Origin: an uncultured Chloroflexota bacterium
GTDB taxonomy: Bacteria > Chloroflexota > Anaerolineae > Aggregatilineales > Phototrophicaceae
DNA length: 22,136 bases
Direction: 5' to 3'
Assembly (NCBI GenBank): GCA_937974245.1
Contig: CALJKV010000075.1
Location: 1 to 22,136 of the forward strand
The notes under the pieces are model-generated. The model was given only the letters and a program-made list of their open reading frames with translations. It ran no database searches and was not told where the DNA came from. Within the stretch, counting starts at the first letter, position 1. Every line of letters begins with the position of its first letter. Of the stretch, positions 6,597-16,460 are shown in pieces. The translations under genes were made by a program, and so were the position numbers.

Positions 6597-7532
6597 ATGA
6601 GTAATGGTCGAACAATCCTGGTAGTTGAAGACGATTTTGATATTGCCAATATGCTGCGAATTTACTTCAGCGGGCAGCAGTATGAAGTTCAAATCGCGCC
6701 CCGTGGCAACGATGCGTTGACAATGACCCGTAAGCAGCTGCCCGACCTGATTATTCTGGACATCATGCTGCCAGATATGAACGGTTATGATGTATGCCGG
6801 GAACTGCGCACGACGTCTCGCACCAGCCATATCCCGATTATCTTCCTGACTCAGAAGGATGAGCGCAGCGACAAGATTATCGGGTTGGAATTGGGCGCTG
6901 ATGACTACATCACGAAACCCTTTGATATTGAGGAACTCAAGCTACGCGTCCAGAACGCGATTCGCTCGGTGGAAATCCAGGTCAACCGTGACCCGAAATC
7001 CGGCCTGCCTAAAGGCCAGATTATCGAAGATGAGTTGCGTTCCCTGATGCACGCTGAACATGACTGGACCTATATTGACGTGAAGCTGAACAACTTTGAA
7101 TCTTTTTACGAAGTTTATGGCTTTGTAGCGCGGGACGAAGTGAAGAAATTCATGACTCGTCTGATTAGTGAAGTTCTCAATGAGCAAGGCACCAAAGATG
7201 ACTTCGTGGGACACCCGGCGGACGACAATTTTATCATCATCACCCATATGGGCGACCCCGACAAATTGAAACATCGCCTGGTTGAACGCTTCAACTCCGA
7301 TGTCAAGCAGCATTACTCGTTCATTGATCGTGAGCGAGGCTATATTCTGGTGCCAGACCCGGTTAATGGCGAACGTCAGGAATCGTTGATGACGCTTTCT
7401 ACCGGATCGGTATCCACCAAAACACACCAATTCTCCGACATCCGTGAAATTGTGGAACTGGCAGCCGAAGATCGTCGCCGGGGCATCAGTGGTGAAACCG
7501 ATACAGGGTCGCGTATCCTGACATCCTGGTAA
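6597..7532 (+). CDS. Response regulator: receiver plus degenerate GGDEF-like domain
   Basis: A 311-residue cytoplasmic protein. Residues 7-122 are a complete receiver domain: acidic pocket E11-D12-D13, phospho-acceptor Asp55 in LDIMLPDMNG, Thr85 and Lys107. Residues about 130-290 align by eye with a diguanylate cyclase fold, with SGLP at 135-138 recalling the usual TGLPNR. The catalytic GGDEF position reads GHPADDNF (205-212), so cyclic-di-GMP synthesis is unlikely and the domain probably serves binding or dimerisation. There is no helix-turn-helix. The start at 6597 has a GGGGG ribosome site about 6 bases upstream. The in-frame ATG at 6582 has its purine run almost touching it and is less likely. 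The giant histidine kinase starts 48 bases downstream, so the two are probably one operon and signalling partners. Confidence 0.9.
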   Translation: MSNGRTILVVEDDFDIANMLRIYFSGQQYEVQIAPRGNDALTMTRKQLPDLIILDIMLPDMNGYDVCRELRTTSRTSHIPIIFLTQKDERSDKIIGLELGADDYITKPFDIEELKLRVQNAIRSVEIQVNRDPKSGLPKGQIIEDELRSLMHAEHDWTYIDVKLNNFESFYEVYGFVARDEVKKFMTRLISEVLNEQGTKDDFVGHPADDNFIIITHMGDPDKLKHRLVERFNSDVKQHYSFIDRERGYILVPDPVNGERQESLMTLSTGSVSTKTHQFSDIREIVELAAEDRRRGISGETDTGSRILTSW

Positions 7533-7580
7533 ACCCACAGGCCCATGCCCGGTTCTCAAGTGAGTGTGAGGTGAAAACGT

Positions 7581-10500
7581 ATGGAGGGACTGGGATTTAT
7601 TGCGATCGTCAGTGGTGCTGTCATCATACTGGGGTTGTACCTATGGACACGCCAGCGACAGGCACTTGGCCCACTTCCAGCAGAGGCGGAAGGCACCCCC
7701 GAATGGGAGTTGGCCTCGCACGATGACGCGGTGCTGGTTTCCAGCGAACACGGTCAGCTCATCTATATAAACCCCCGCGCCCGCAAGTGGCTGGGCGCAA
7801 ATGGTGGCAGTCTCAGCCTGGAATACATTGCGCGGCAGGCAAGCCCCACTGATAATTTCCTGGAGCTTTTTACGGGTGAAGGCCAGGCGGCATTTCAGCT
7901 TGGTTCACGCTGGGTTGAGGCTTCCTCACACGCAATTCCCGCCGGGCAAGATCAGCGTATGGTCGTCGTTATGCGTGAATTAGCCACCAATACCGGCCAC
8001 CCGGATGCCCTCAACCTTTCCCACGCCATTATCATCATTAATGAAATTGGCGAAACGATCAACGCGAGCATGGGCGTGGAACAGGTGCTGCAAGCGCTCC
8101 TCTCGATTGTCATGCGCACCGCCCCTGCTGATGCCGGGGAAATCTGTCTGTGGGAAGACAGTAAGAAGTTCCTGAGTCCACGCGGGTGGGTCGGGGATAC
8201 TGCCTACTTACTGGCGCTCACGGAGCAAGGTGGCGGGTATCGTCTGGGAGAAGGCATCTCCGGTTGGATTGCTCAATACAAGAAACCGGTGCTGGTACAC
8301 CAGGCTGGGGACGGCAATGCGCTTTCCCCCAAAATCCCTAATTTTTTTGCCAGTTATGTGGCCGTACCACTCTCATTGGGAGATCGTTTTATTGGCACGT
8401 TCGAGCTATCCAGTCACCAGCCCAATCGTTTCTCCCAGGCTGACCTGGCGCTCCTGCAGGCTATCAGCAAGCAGCTTGCGACATCTATTTACAATGCTGA
8501 GCTTTATCACGATCAGATTCAGCGTGTCAGTGACATGGTGAGTCTGCAAGAATTAGCCCAACAAGAGGCCGCCGGCAGTGATGCCGCCCCGATCTACAAG
8601 GCACTGAGCGAGCGTATTGCCCAGCTCATCGGCGCGGAGTTCTGCGGATTCCTGCTTTACGATGAAAATCGGGAGGCGCTCATCCCGGAACGTCCATTTT
8701 ATGGGATGCCCGATCATGTGGCGCAGAATTTTGTTATCCCCGTGCCGACGGACAGCCCCCAGCGCGATATCTGGGAAAACCAGCTTTACTGGATTTCCAA
8801 TGATGTGGAAGATGAAGCGCTAATCGCGGCTTTGGGCTTGCTCCCGCTGTTTTCCGTAACCGGCATTACCAACCTGGCGCTGATTCCGATGGAAGTTGGT
8901 AACCAGCGCATCGGGTTGATTCAGATCAGCGGGAAACGAACCGAAGGCGGTTTTACGTCAAGGGACGTAAAAGATATGCTGGTACTGGCAGCCCAGGCCG
9001 CCATTGTGGTCGAGAATATCCGCCTCTACCAGCGTGAGCAGCGCCGCGAGAGTGAATTACTGGGGCTGCAAGAGATCACCCACGCAATTGGTGCGCTCAG
9101 CCATGAAGGTGAGTTTTATTCCGATATTAATGAGCGTATTGCCCGCCTTATGGGGCTGACGATCTGCGGGATTCTCCTGTATGACGACGCCAGTCAGCAG
9201 TTGGTTATCCAGCCCCCGGCTTACGGTGTGGCGGCGGAACAGGCTGACAACTACCGCATCGTCCTGCACCCGGATAGTGTGCTCCACCGCTTCTGGGAGA
9301 TGGGCGATTACTGGTACACCAATCAGGCCAGCGTAGAAACAGCGATTTTTGAAGTCGGGTTGGACGATTTTGTCGAACAGGTCGGCATCGAAAAAACCCT
9401 GATTGCCGTTTTATCGGCAGGTGGTCGCCGCATCGGTGTCATTCAGGTTGCCAACAAAACCAGTGGCGAAGATTTTACCGACAAAGATGCCCGCCTGCTG
9501 CTCATATTTGCCACACAGACGGCCAGCATGATCGAAAATGCCCGCCTGTACCGCGAAGTGCAGCGCCGTGTACAGGAGTCCGAGAGTCTGCGAAAAATCG
9601 CAGAACATGCCGGGAGTATCTTGACATCTGAGGATTCGTTCGCCCCGATCCTCTCTGAAATCGCCGCGCTGTTATCCAGCCCGCTGATTTATATCAACGT
9701 GCTTGACCAGCAGACCGGCAGCCTGACGACTTACCCACGCTGGGTATTTGGCACTGAACTACACGAGCCTTTGGTACAGGATATCTTCAGCAAAGGGTTT
9801 GAGAACAGTGTGGCCGTATCGCAGCGCTCCTTCCTAACCAATGATGTGATCGCCGACTCGCGGGTGCTGGAAAGTTACCGTCATATCGCCCGTCGGGTCG
9901 GGGTGCGGCGCTCAGTGATTGTCCCGCTCATTATCGGGGATCGCTCCCTGGGTGAATTAGGCATCGCCAACCGAAACGGTGACTATACTGAGGCCGACGT
10001 CGAAACCCTGGAAAGCGTCGCCTCACAGATCGCCACTACCATTGAACGGCTCAATTTATATCAATCTGCCGGGCAGAACCTGAACCGCCGCCTGCAAGAA
10101 CTTGACGCCATCTCGAATGTCAGTAACGAACTCACCCAACGGTTGGACCTTGACCCGGTGCTGGATGTAATCCGCCATGAGGCAGCACGCGCAGCTTATG
10201 CCGATGGCAGCACCATTGTTTTGCTACAGCCTCACTCAACCTGGTCACAACCGGATCAACCCGAAATAGAGCGCCGCCTGGGTGATAAAACCGGCGCCGG
10301 GCGTGGCCTGGCCGATATTGAGCGTGAAGCCATCTTGCGTGGGGCCGAGTCAGTGCTGGTGAGCGACTACCTGAATAACGCGATGGAAGCACCGGCTTCC
10401 AAGATTCGCTCCGGGGTGGCGGCAGCCTTCCTGTTTGAAGATGAAGTTGTCGGTGTCATTCACCTGCACCACAGCCATCCGAACAACTTTGATGAGCGAG

Positions 10501-13500
10501 CGGCAGTGTTCCTGCTGACGTTGGCGGCCAAGGCCTCGTTGGGCTACGGCAACTATCGCCGCTACCGGGAACAAATTGAACGCAGCAACCGACTGCGTCG
10601 CCGGGTTGAGCAGTTGAACTCGATCTTTGAACTCGGCCAGATGCTCCATACCAACGTAGACCAGGTTACACTGCTGGAAGCTATCGCGCACAGCATCCAG
10701 CACAGTGTCGGTTTCGACACGATTGTGATCAGCCTGATTGATGAGGATGCCCGCCTGCTGCGCCGGGTGGCACAGGCCGGCCAGCCGCTGGACATATTTG
10801 AAGAGAGCAAAGTACACACCATTGAACTGGATGATCTGGAAAAGCTCTTGAGTGGTGTAGAGCGGATCAGTGAATCCTATTTCTTCCCGGTTGAGATGAC
10901 CCGTCAGTTCTCCGACCATCTACGCAATGGGCTGAGTACCCGATTTGAGGGCAACCGCATCCTGCCGCAGACCGACAATTTCCGCAACTGGCACGATGGT
11001 GACATGCTGCTGGTGCCGCTGTTGGGTGCGGGTGGCAATCTGCTCGGTATCATGAGTCTGGATCGACCTCAAGACGACTTACGTCCCGAACGATCTGCGG
11101 TGGAAGTGCTGGAGATTTTCGGACATCAGGCCGCGTCTACCATCGAAAACATGCGTCTGTACCTGGCAAGCCTGCAAACGGTTGAGCAGGAAGCCCGGTT
11201 GAATGACATGATGGAGGCAATTACCAAGACACTGGATATTGGTGAAATCACGCAGGCCATCGCCACCAACTTACTGCTTATCGCGCCATTTAACCGGATG
11301 ACACTGGCGTTGCAAAGCACCCAGGAAACCGGGTTCGACATCATTCACATTGTTATTCAGGACGAAGGTGGCCTGGATATCCGGCAGGAACACCGGGTGC
11401 AAATTGATGAGACGGTGCTGGCAAAAGCCCACACCAGCGGACACGATGCGCTGTACTACACTGAAGATACGGCCAATACAACGTATGAAGACCTGCTAAC
11501 CTGGCAGGAGCAAGGCGAGGCAACTTCACTCATTGTTCCGCTGCAAGCCGGCGGGAACAGCCTAGGCGCTCTGCACATGGGCAGTGACGCCGATCACGAC
11601 GCAAACTTCAGTGAGTTCCGCAGCCTGATTCGGCGCGTTGCTAACCTGTCGGCAGTGGCTATCCAGAATGCTCGCCTCTTCCAGAGAACCTTGAACCTGC
11701 AATATTTCAATGAATCGGTAGTCGCCTCTATCGGCCAGGGCATCGTCGTGCTTGACCAGTCGGGGCGTATCCGGTCTATCAACCGTTATATGCAGGAGCG
11801 TTACGGGTGGGATGCGGGAGAAGCACTGCAACGCGATCTCTTTGCCTATACCCCGCAGTTGGTCAGTATCCTCAAGAATGATGTGGTACGGGTGCTGAGC
11901 ACTGGCGAACCCCGCGAGAAACTCAATCAGACTCTCACCTACGCGGCGAAATCAGGGGCATTTATCAACAACTTTTACGTGTATCCCCTGGGCAGCACCG
12001 ACGCGATCCAGGGCGCGGTACTTCTGATTGAAGACGTGACCGAGCGAGCACGCCTGGAACATGACATTGAAGCACGGGCGAATCAGTTGGCGGTATTGAC
12101 CGAGGTTTCCAGCCGCATCACGGCATCGCTCAACCGTGAAGATGTGATTGACCTGGCAGTCGAAGAGATTGAACGCGTTATCCCTTATGATACGATGACA
12201 CTTTGGAGTCGCAGTGGAGATACCCTCATCCTGGAAGGTTTTCAGGGATTTGATGAGCAGATCGTCATTATTGAGGATGACAACGCTCGTATTCCTATCG
12301 CCACGCACAGCCGGATCAGGCAGGTGATGGAAACGCGCAGCGTCTTCGCAATCAGTAACCTGGAAGGACGCGACCCGCTCCCCGGCGAAAAAGAGCACAA
12401 GAGTTGGATGGGTATCCCCCTGGTCAACCAGCATAATGTTGTTGGGATGATTGCGCTCGCGAAAACCGAACCCCGCTTCTACGATGACATCCAGGCACAA
12501 CAGGCCGGTTTCGCTTTCGCCAACCAGGTGGCCGTCGCATTAGCGAACGCCGACCTCTTCACCGAAGCCGAATATCGCACTGAACGGTTAAGCCTGCTGA
12601 ACCGGGTATCCGTTGCGTTGGCACAGTCGCTGGATAGTGAGAACATTCTGGAAATCGCCTTGCGTGAAATCGCTCAGACATTGAATATCCCCCAGGCCAG
12701 AGCGATTATCTTCGAGCGAGACCAGCACCTGGGACGTGTGATCGTGCAGTTCCCACGCGGCGATGCCCCACCTGATGAGGTGATTAACCTGCTGGACAGC
12801 CAGGTTGCGACATATATCCGCCGCACTGCCAAACCGTTGATTTATGAGAACATTGCTGACCTGCCAGACGATGACCCGATTAAACAGGAATTAGTCCCCC
12901 GGGGTGTGATTACCTACGGCCTGATTCCCATGACCGTTGGCGGGCAGGTGATTGGCGCGTTCGAGTTGGAGACGCCCTTCGGCATCCGACGCTTTAACGA
13001 AGAGCAAATCGAACTGGGACAGATTATCGCAAACCAGGCCGCTATTGCGGTCCAGAACACTAATCTGCTTGAGCAAACCCTGGTACGCAGCCATGAGTTG
13101 GAAACGCTGCTAGAAGCGGCACAGGCGACTTCACTCACCCTCAACCTGGATGATGTGTATCGCAGCGTGGCGTCCCTGATGCTGCAAGCGTTGATGATGG
13201 ATGATTGCAGCATTATGTTGTGGGACAATGTAGAGAATGTTCTGACTGTCGAGATTGACAAGCCCCGTAACCCGGAACAGGCCAAAAACGGCGCCCGCCA
13301 GTACAATCTGCGCGAAAATCCGGTTCGGTTGCGGGCGATGGAAAGCCGCGAAATTCTGATACTGCAAGCCAATGCGCCGACCATTGACCGGGCTGAATTG
13401 GCATTGTTGACCGAACGCGGCAATGTGCTTCATGCCCTGGTACCGCTGGTTGTGCGTGACCAGGCCATCGGGCTTGTCCAGCTTGGCACCAATAACCCCA

Positions 13501-15791
13501 ACCAATCTTTCCGGTATCAGGAAAGCCGCCTGGCACAGGCTTTGAGTTCACAGGCCGCGATTGCCATCCAGAACGCGCGGCTCTCCACCGAAACAGCGGC
13601 GCTGGTAGAAGAAAGTTTTATCATTAACAATCTCAGTCAGGCGATCTCATCCACACTTGAAATGGACGATATGATCACCATCGTTCGGGAACAAATCCCC
13701 CATGTGACTGATGCGGATGAACTCTACCTGGCACTGTACGACAATGAGTCACAGCAAATAAGCTTCCCCCTGGCGGTGGCGCAGGGTAAGGAGTACGCTA
13801 TTGAATCGCGCATACTGAATACGGATGAGGTGTCCTTCATTATTCGCCACCGTCGTTCACTGACGCTGGGTGGTGGTAACTGGGATGCCAACGAAATGCG
13901 CCGCAACCTGGGGATTACGAACGGCGAAGGCCAGGTCAAGAGTTATCTGGGTGTGCCAGTAGTAGCCGGCGACCAGGTCATGGGCGTGCTAGCCGTACGT
14001 GATTCACAGCGCAACCGGACATTCGGCATTAATGATGAACGCTTGTTGATGACGGTTGGCACACAGTTGGGCGCGGCTATCCAGAATGCTCGCCTATTCA
14101 AGCAGATCCGCAGTTTTGCCGATGAACTCCATCTCCGTGTGCAGGAACGTACCGCCGAACTGCAAAAGGAGCGTGACCGGATTGACACGCTGTATCACAT
14201 CACGTCCGACCTGGCGCGGACACTTGACTTGGATCGGGTGCTGGCGCGGGCGTTGGAAATGGTGGTTAAAGCGGTGAATGCCGACGACGGGACGGTGATG
14301 CTCATTGACCCGATGACCGATCAGCTTGTCGTACGTACTACCCTGCATGGTGATCCGAAGCAATATTTGGTCAAACCGCACCCGGCCCAGAAACTGGCTG
14401 AGTGGCTGATTGGCAACGACTCTTATGTGGTTGTGGATAACCTGCAGGAACAGCCCTATTGGGATGCCGACGACGCTGAGGCGCAGGCCTGGCGCAGCGC
14501 CCTGGCCGTACAGCTGGAAACCAACGATGATGTGCAGGGCGTAATCATCTTGCTGAGCGAAAAATCCGGGGTGTTTACCGAAAGCCAGATCAAACTGGTG
14601 GTCGCCGCCGCCAACCAGATCGCTTCGTCCATGTCGAACGCCGAGTTGTATCACCTGATTCGTGACCAGGCTGAACGACTGGGTGTGCTACTTCGTGCTG
14701 AACAGGAGGAGGCGGAGAAAAACACCGCGATCCTCGATAGTATTGCTGATGGCGTAATGCTGGCGGATGCTGAAGGCGTGGTTGTACTGTTCAATCCGGC
14801 AGCCCAGCGTATCCTTGACCTTCCCCGTGACCATGTGTTGGGGCAAACGCTTCAGCGCCTGACCGGGGTGTTTGGCGGTTCGGCCAACAAGTGGTCGAAC
14901 ACCATTATTGAATGGCAACGCGACCCGGAACAGCACCCGGAAGGTTCGTTCCTGGAAGAACGGCTCAACCTGGGCAAACGAGTCGTCAGCGTCCATCTGT
15001 CTCCGGTTTTTACCGCCGAACGCTTCCTGGGGACGGTATCGGTTTTCCGTGACATCACGAAGGAAGTCGAGGTAGACCAGATCAAGAGCCAGTTTGTTTC
15101 GAATGTGTCGCACGAACTGCGTACCCCGATGACCAGCATCAAGGGTTTTGCTGACCTGCTGCTCATGGGAGTCGCGGGCGAAATCCCCGAAGCGCAAAAG
15201 AGCTTCCTCTCAAAGATTAAGACCAACGCGGATCGTCTGAGCCATCTGGTAGACGACCTGCTGAACATATCCAAGATTGACGCCGGCGAACGGCTGAATC
15301 TCGACCTGGTTGACATCGCAGACATCCTCACCCCGCTTGTAACCGGCTTGGAAAATCGCGTTGAGAGTGAGAACAAGCAGCTCACCGTTACTCTGGAGAT
15401 CGAACCGCAGCTTCCACCGGTGATGGTTGACCCACATAAACTCACCCAGATTATGACTAACCTGATTGACAACGCTTTCAATTACACCTATGCCGGTGGT
15501 AAGATTGGCGTTAAGGCTCAGAGTCAAGATGATGAGATGTTAATCTCCGTCTCGGATACCGGAATCGGGATTCCGCCTGAGTTCCAACCCCGTATTTGGG
15601 AGCGATTTGAGCGCTACGAAGACCATGCCCTGGTGATGGATGTCGCGGGGACTGGGTTAGGGCTGCCCATCGTCAAACAGTTGGTGGAAATGCATCATGG
15701 CACCGTCTGGTTTGAATCGGAACAAGGCAAAGGCACGACATTTTTTGTATCGCTGCCGTTTGAACAACCAGAATACGAGGGGATTAAATAA
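7581..15791 (+). CDS. Giant multi-GAF/PAS sensor histidine kinase
   Basis: 2736 residues in one uninterrupted frame; ribosome site GAGGTG 8 bases before the ATG. One N-terminal membrane helix (about 4-23) is followed by RQRQ, so the rest should be cytoplasmic. A PAS-like domain (about 43-138) is followed by GAF domains at about 165-310, 330-485, 505-660, 680-830, 850-995, 1020-1195 and 1215-1370. Then come a PAS domain (1373-1494), GAF domains at 1505-1660, 1680-1830, 1850-2000 and 2020-2175, a coiled-coil linker (2175-2205), a twelfth GAF (2210-2358) and a final PAS (2384-2490). The kinase core is intact: H-box His2511 in SHELRTP, N-box Asn2631, G1 box DTGIGIP from Asp2659, and G2 box GTGLGLP at 2690-2696. 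Most GAF units end in a repeated helix of the type NARLYxxxQ. I see no phytochrome-type bilin motif, so the ligands are unknown. It lies between two receiver genes, which are its likely phospho-acceptors. Typical histidine kinases have 400-1000 residues. Domain edges are estimates. Confidence 0.95.
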   Translation: MEGLGFIAIVSGAVIILGLYLWTRQRQALGPLPAEAEGTPEWELASHDDAVLVSSEHGQLIYINPRARKWLGANGGSLSLEYIARQASPTDNFLELFTGEGQAAFQLGSRWVEASSHAIPAGQDQRMVVVMRELATNTGHPDALNLSHAIIIINEIGETINASMGVEQVLQALLSIVMRTAPADAGEICLWEDSKKFLSPRGWVGDTAYLLALTEQGGGYRLGEGISGWIAQYKKPVLVHQAGDGNALSPKIPNFFASYVAVPLSLGDRFIGTFELSSHQPNRFSQADLALLQAISKQLATSIYNAELYHDQIQRVSDMVSLQELAQQEAAGSDAAPIYKALSERIAQLIGAEFCGFLLYDENREALIPERPFYGMPDHVAQNFVIPVPTDSPQRDIWENQLYWISNDVEDEALIAALGLLPLFSVTGITNLALIPMEVGNQRIGLIQISGKRTEGGFTSRDVKDMLVLAAQAAIVVENIRLYQREQRRESELLGLQEITHAIGALSHEGEFYSDINERIARLMGLTICGILLYDDASQQLVIQPPAYGVAAEQADNYRIVLHPDSVLHRFWEMGDYWYTNQASVETAIFEVGLDDFVEQVGIEKTLIAVLSAGGRRIGVIQVANKTSGEDFTDKDARLLLIFATQTASMIENARLYREVQRRVQESESLRKIAEHAGSILTSEDSFAPILSEIAALLSSPLIYINVLDQQTGSLTTYPRWVFGTELHEPLVQDIFSKGFENSVAVSQRSFLTNDVIADSRVLESYRHIARRVGVRRSVIVPLIIGDRSLGELGIANRNGDYTEADVETLESVASQIATTIERLNLYQSAGQNLNRRLQELDAISNVSNELTQRLDLDPVLDVIRHEAARAAYADGSTIVLLQPHSTWSQPDQPEIERRLGDKTGAGRGLADIEREAILRGAESVLVSDYLNNAMEAPASKIRSGVAAAFLFEDEVVGVIHLHHSHPNNFDERAAVFLLTLAAKASLGYGNYRRYREQIERSNRLRRRVEQLNSIFELGQMLHTNVDQVTLLEAIAHSIQHSVGFDTIVISLIDEDARLLRRVAQAGQPLDIFEESKVHTIELDDLEKLLSGVERISESYFFPVEMTRQFSDHLRNGLSTRFEGNRILPQTDNFRNWHDGDMLLVPLLGAGGNLLGIMSLDRPQDDLRPERSAVEVLEIFGHQAASTIENMRLYLASLQTVEQEARLNDMMEAITKTLDIGEITQAIATNLLLIAPFNRMTLALQSTQETGFDIIHIVIQDEGGLDIRQEHRVQIDETVLAKAHTSGHDALYYTEDTANTTYEDLLTWQEQGEATSLIVPLQAGGNSLGALHMGSDADHDANFSEFRSLIRRVANLSAVAIQNARLFQRTLNLQYFNESVVASIGQGIVVLDQSGRIRSINRYMQERYGWDAGEALQRDLFAYTPQLVSILKNDVVRVLSTGEPREKLNQTLTYAAKSGAFINNFYVYPLGSTDAIQGAVLLIEDVTERARLEHDIEARANQLAVLTEVSSRITASLNREDVIDLAVEEIERVIPYDTMTLWSRSGDTLILEGFQGFDEQIVIIEDDNARIPIATHSRIRQVMETRSVFAISNLEGRDPLPGEKEHKSWMGIPLVNQHNVVGMIALAKTEPRFYDDIQAQQAGFAFANQVAVALANADLFTEAEYRTERLSLLNRVSVALAQSLDSENILEIALREIAQTLNIPQARAIIFERDQHLGRVIVQFPRGDAPPDEVINLLDSQVATYIRRTAKPLIYENIADLPDDDPIKQELVPRGVITYGLIPMTVGGQVIGAFELETPFGIRRFNEEQIELGQIIANQAAIAVQNTNLLEQTLVRSHELETLLEAAQATSLTLNLDDVYRSVASLMLQALMMDDCSIMLWDNVENVLTVEIDKPRNPEQAKNGARQYNLRENPVRLRAMESREILILQANAPTIDRAELALLTERGNVLHALVPLVVRDQAIGLVQLGTNNPNQSFRYQESRLAQALSSQAAIAIQNARLSTETAALVEESFIINNLSQAISSTLEMDDMITIVREQIPHVTDADELYLALYDNESQQISFPLAVAQGKEYAIESRILNTDEVSFIIRHRRSLTLGGGNWDANEMRRNLGITNGEGQVKSYLGVPVVAGDQVMGVLAVRDSQRNRTFGINDERLLMTVGTQLGAAIQNARLFKQIRSFADELHLRVQERTAELQKERDRIDTLYHITSDLARTLDLDRVLARALEMVVKAVNADDGTVMLIDPMTDQLVVRTTLHGDPKQYLVKPHPAQKLAEWLIGNDSYVVVDNLQEQPYWDADDAEAQAWRSALAVQLETNDDVQGVIILLSEKSGVFTESQIKLVVAAANQIASSMSNAELYHLIRDQAERLGVLLRAEQEEAEKNTAILDSIADGVMLADAEGVVVLFNPAAQRILDLPRDHVLGQTLQRLTGVFGGSANKWSNTIIEWQRDPEQHPEGSFLEERLNLGKRVVSVHLSPVFTAERFLGTVSVFRDITKEVEVDQIKSQFVSNVSHELRTPMTSIKGFADLLLMGVAGEIPEAQKSFLSKIKTNADRLSHLVDDLLNISKIDAGERLNLDLVDIADILTPLVTGLENRVESENKQLTVTLEIEPQLPPVMVDPHKLTQIMTNLIDNAFNYTYAGGKIGVKAQSQDDEMLISVSDTGIGIPPEFQPRIWERFERYEDHALVMDVAGTGLGLPIVKQLVEMHHGTVWFESEQGKGTTFFVSLPFEQPEYEGIK

Positions 15792-15821
15792 TACGATGCA
15801 GCAGGGGATAAGCAAAAACCT

Positions 15822-16199
15822 ATGGCACATATTCTAGTAGCAGAAGATGAACGGGATATACGCGAACTTATCAACTTCACGTTGGTTTTTGCCGGACACG
15901 AAGTCACGCAGGCTGCTAACGGGGCAGAAGCGTTAGAGTTGGCGCCCAAGGTCAAGCCCGATTTAATCATGATGGATGTGCGAATGCCGCGCATGACGGG
16001 GTATGAAGCCTGCCGCCAGATGAAGCTAATCCCTGAAATCAAGGATATTCCGGTGATCTTTCTTTCGGCCAAGGGACAGGATGAAGAAGTCCAGACTGGG
16101 TTGGAGGTCGGCGCAGCTGCGTATATTCTGAAGCCATTCGCGCCCGAAGAATTAACGCGGCGTGTCTCGGAAATCCTGGCAAAAAACGGTATCTCGTAG
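15822..16199 (+). CDS. Single-domain CheY-like response regulator
   Basis: 125 residues consisting only of a receiver domain. The acidic pocket is E8-D9, the phospho-acceptor is Asp52 in MMDVRMPRMTG, a serine in FLSAKG takes the Thr/Ser role, and the lysine is in the KPF motif near the C-terminus. It has no output domain, so it must act by protein contact or as a phosphorelay intermediate. It begins 30 bases after the giant kinase on the same strand and is almost certainly co-transcribed with it. The purine-rich site AGGGGATAA is somewhat far from the ATG, but no better start is in frame. It is the most likely direct phosphorylation partner of the kinase, together with the receiver at 6597-7532. 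Confidence 0.92.
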   Translation: MAHILVAEDERDIRELINFTLVFAGHEVTQAANGAEALELAPKVKPDLIMMDVRMPRMTGYEACRQMKLIPEIKDIPVIFLSAKGQDEEVQTGLEVGAAAYILKPFAPEELTRRVSEILAKNGIS

Positions 16200-16460
16200 G
16201 CCTGGGCTTACACAGCCGCCACATAAAAACACGTATCGCGCCTGATTCGGCTGTCAGCCTATCGGTGAAGGGGCTGTAAATACAGTATGCTGTTCATAAG
16301 ACAAACGGCTGAAGGCAATGCCCGCGCTACTTCAGGAGCTTGATTTCGGCATAACGTATCCATGTGTTATCATTTGCCCCAGACCCGCCGGATGTAACGG
16401 CCAATTGGGGAATTAACGAGAACGAATGCAGATAAACTTGTACACTGGGACTGGCATTTT

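Noticed and set aside
7581..15791. Giant kinase as a phytochrome-type photoreceptor
   Set aside because: No GAF domain shows the PASDIP-like bilin motif or the usual PAS-GAF-PHY order, so a light-sensing claim is not supported.
16212..16254. ACAGCCG/CGGCTGT inverted repeat as terminator of the signalling block
   Set aside because: The arms are only 7 bp, about 29 bases apart, and no T-tract follows.
16274..16285. CTGTAAATACAG as a LexA/SOS box
   Set aside because: The spacing between CTGT and ACAG is 4, not 8 as in the E. coli-type box, and no damage-response gene follows.
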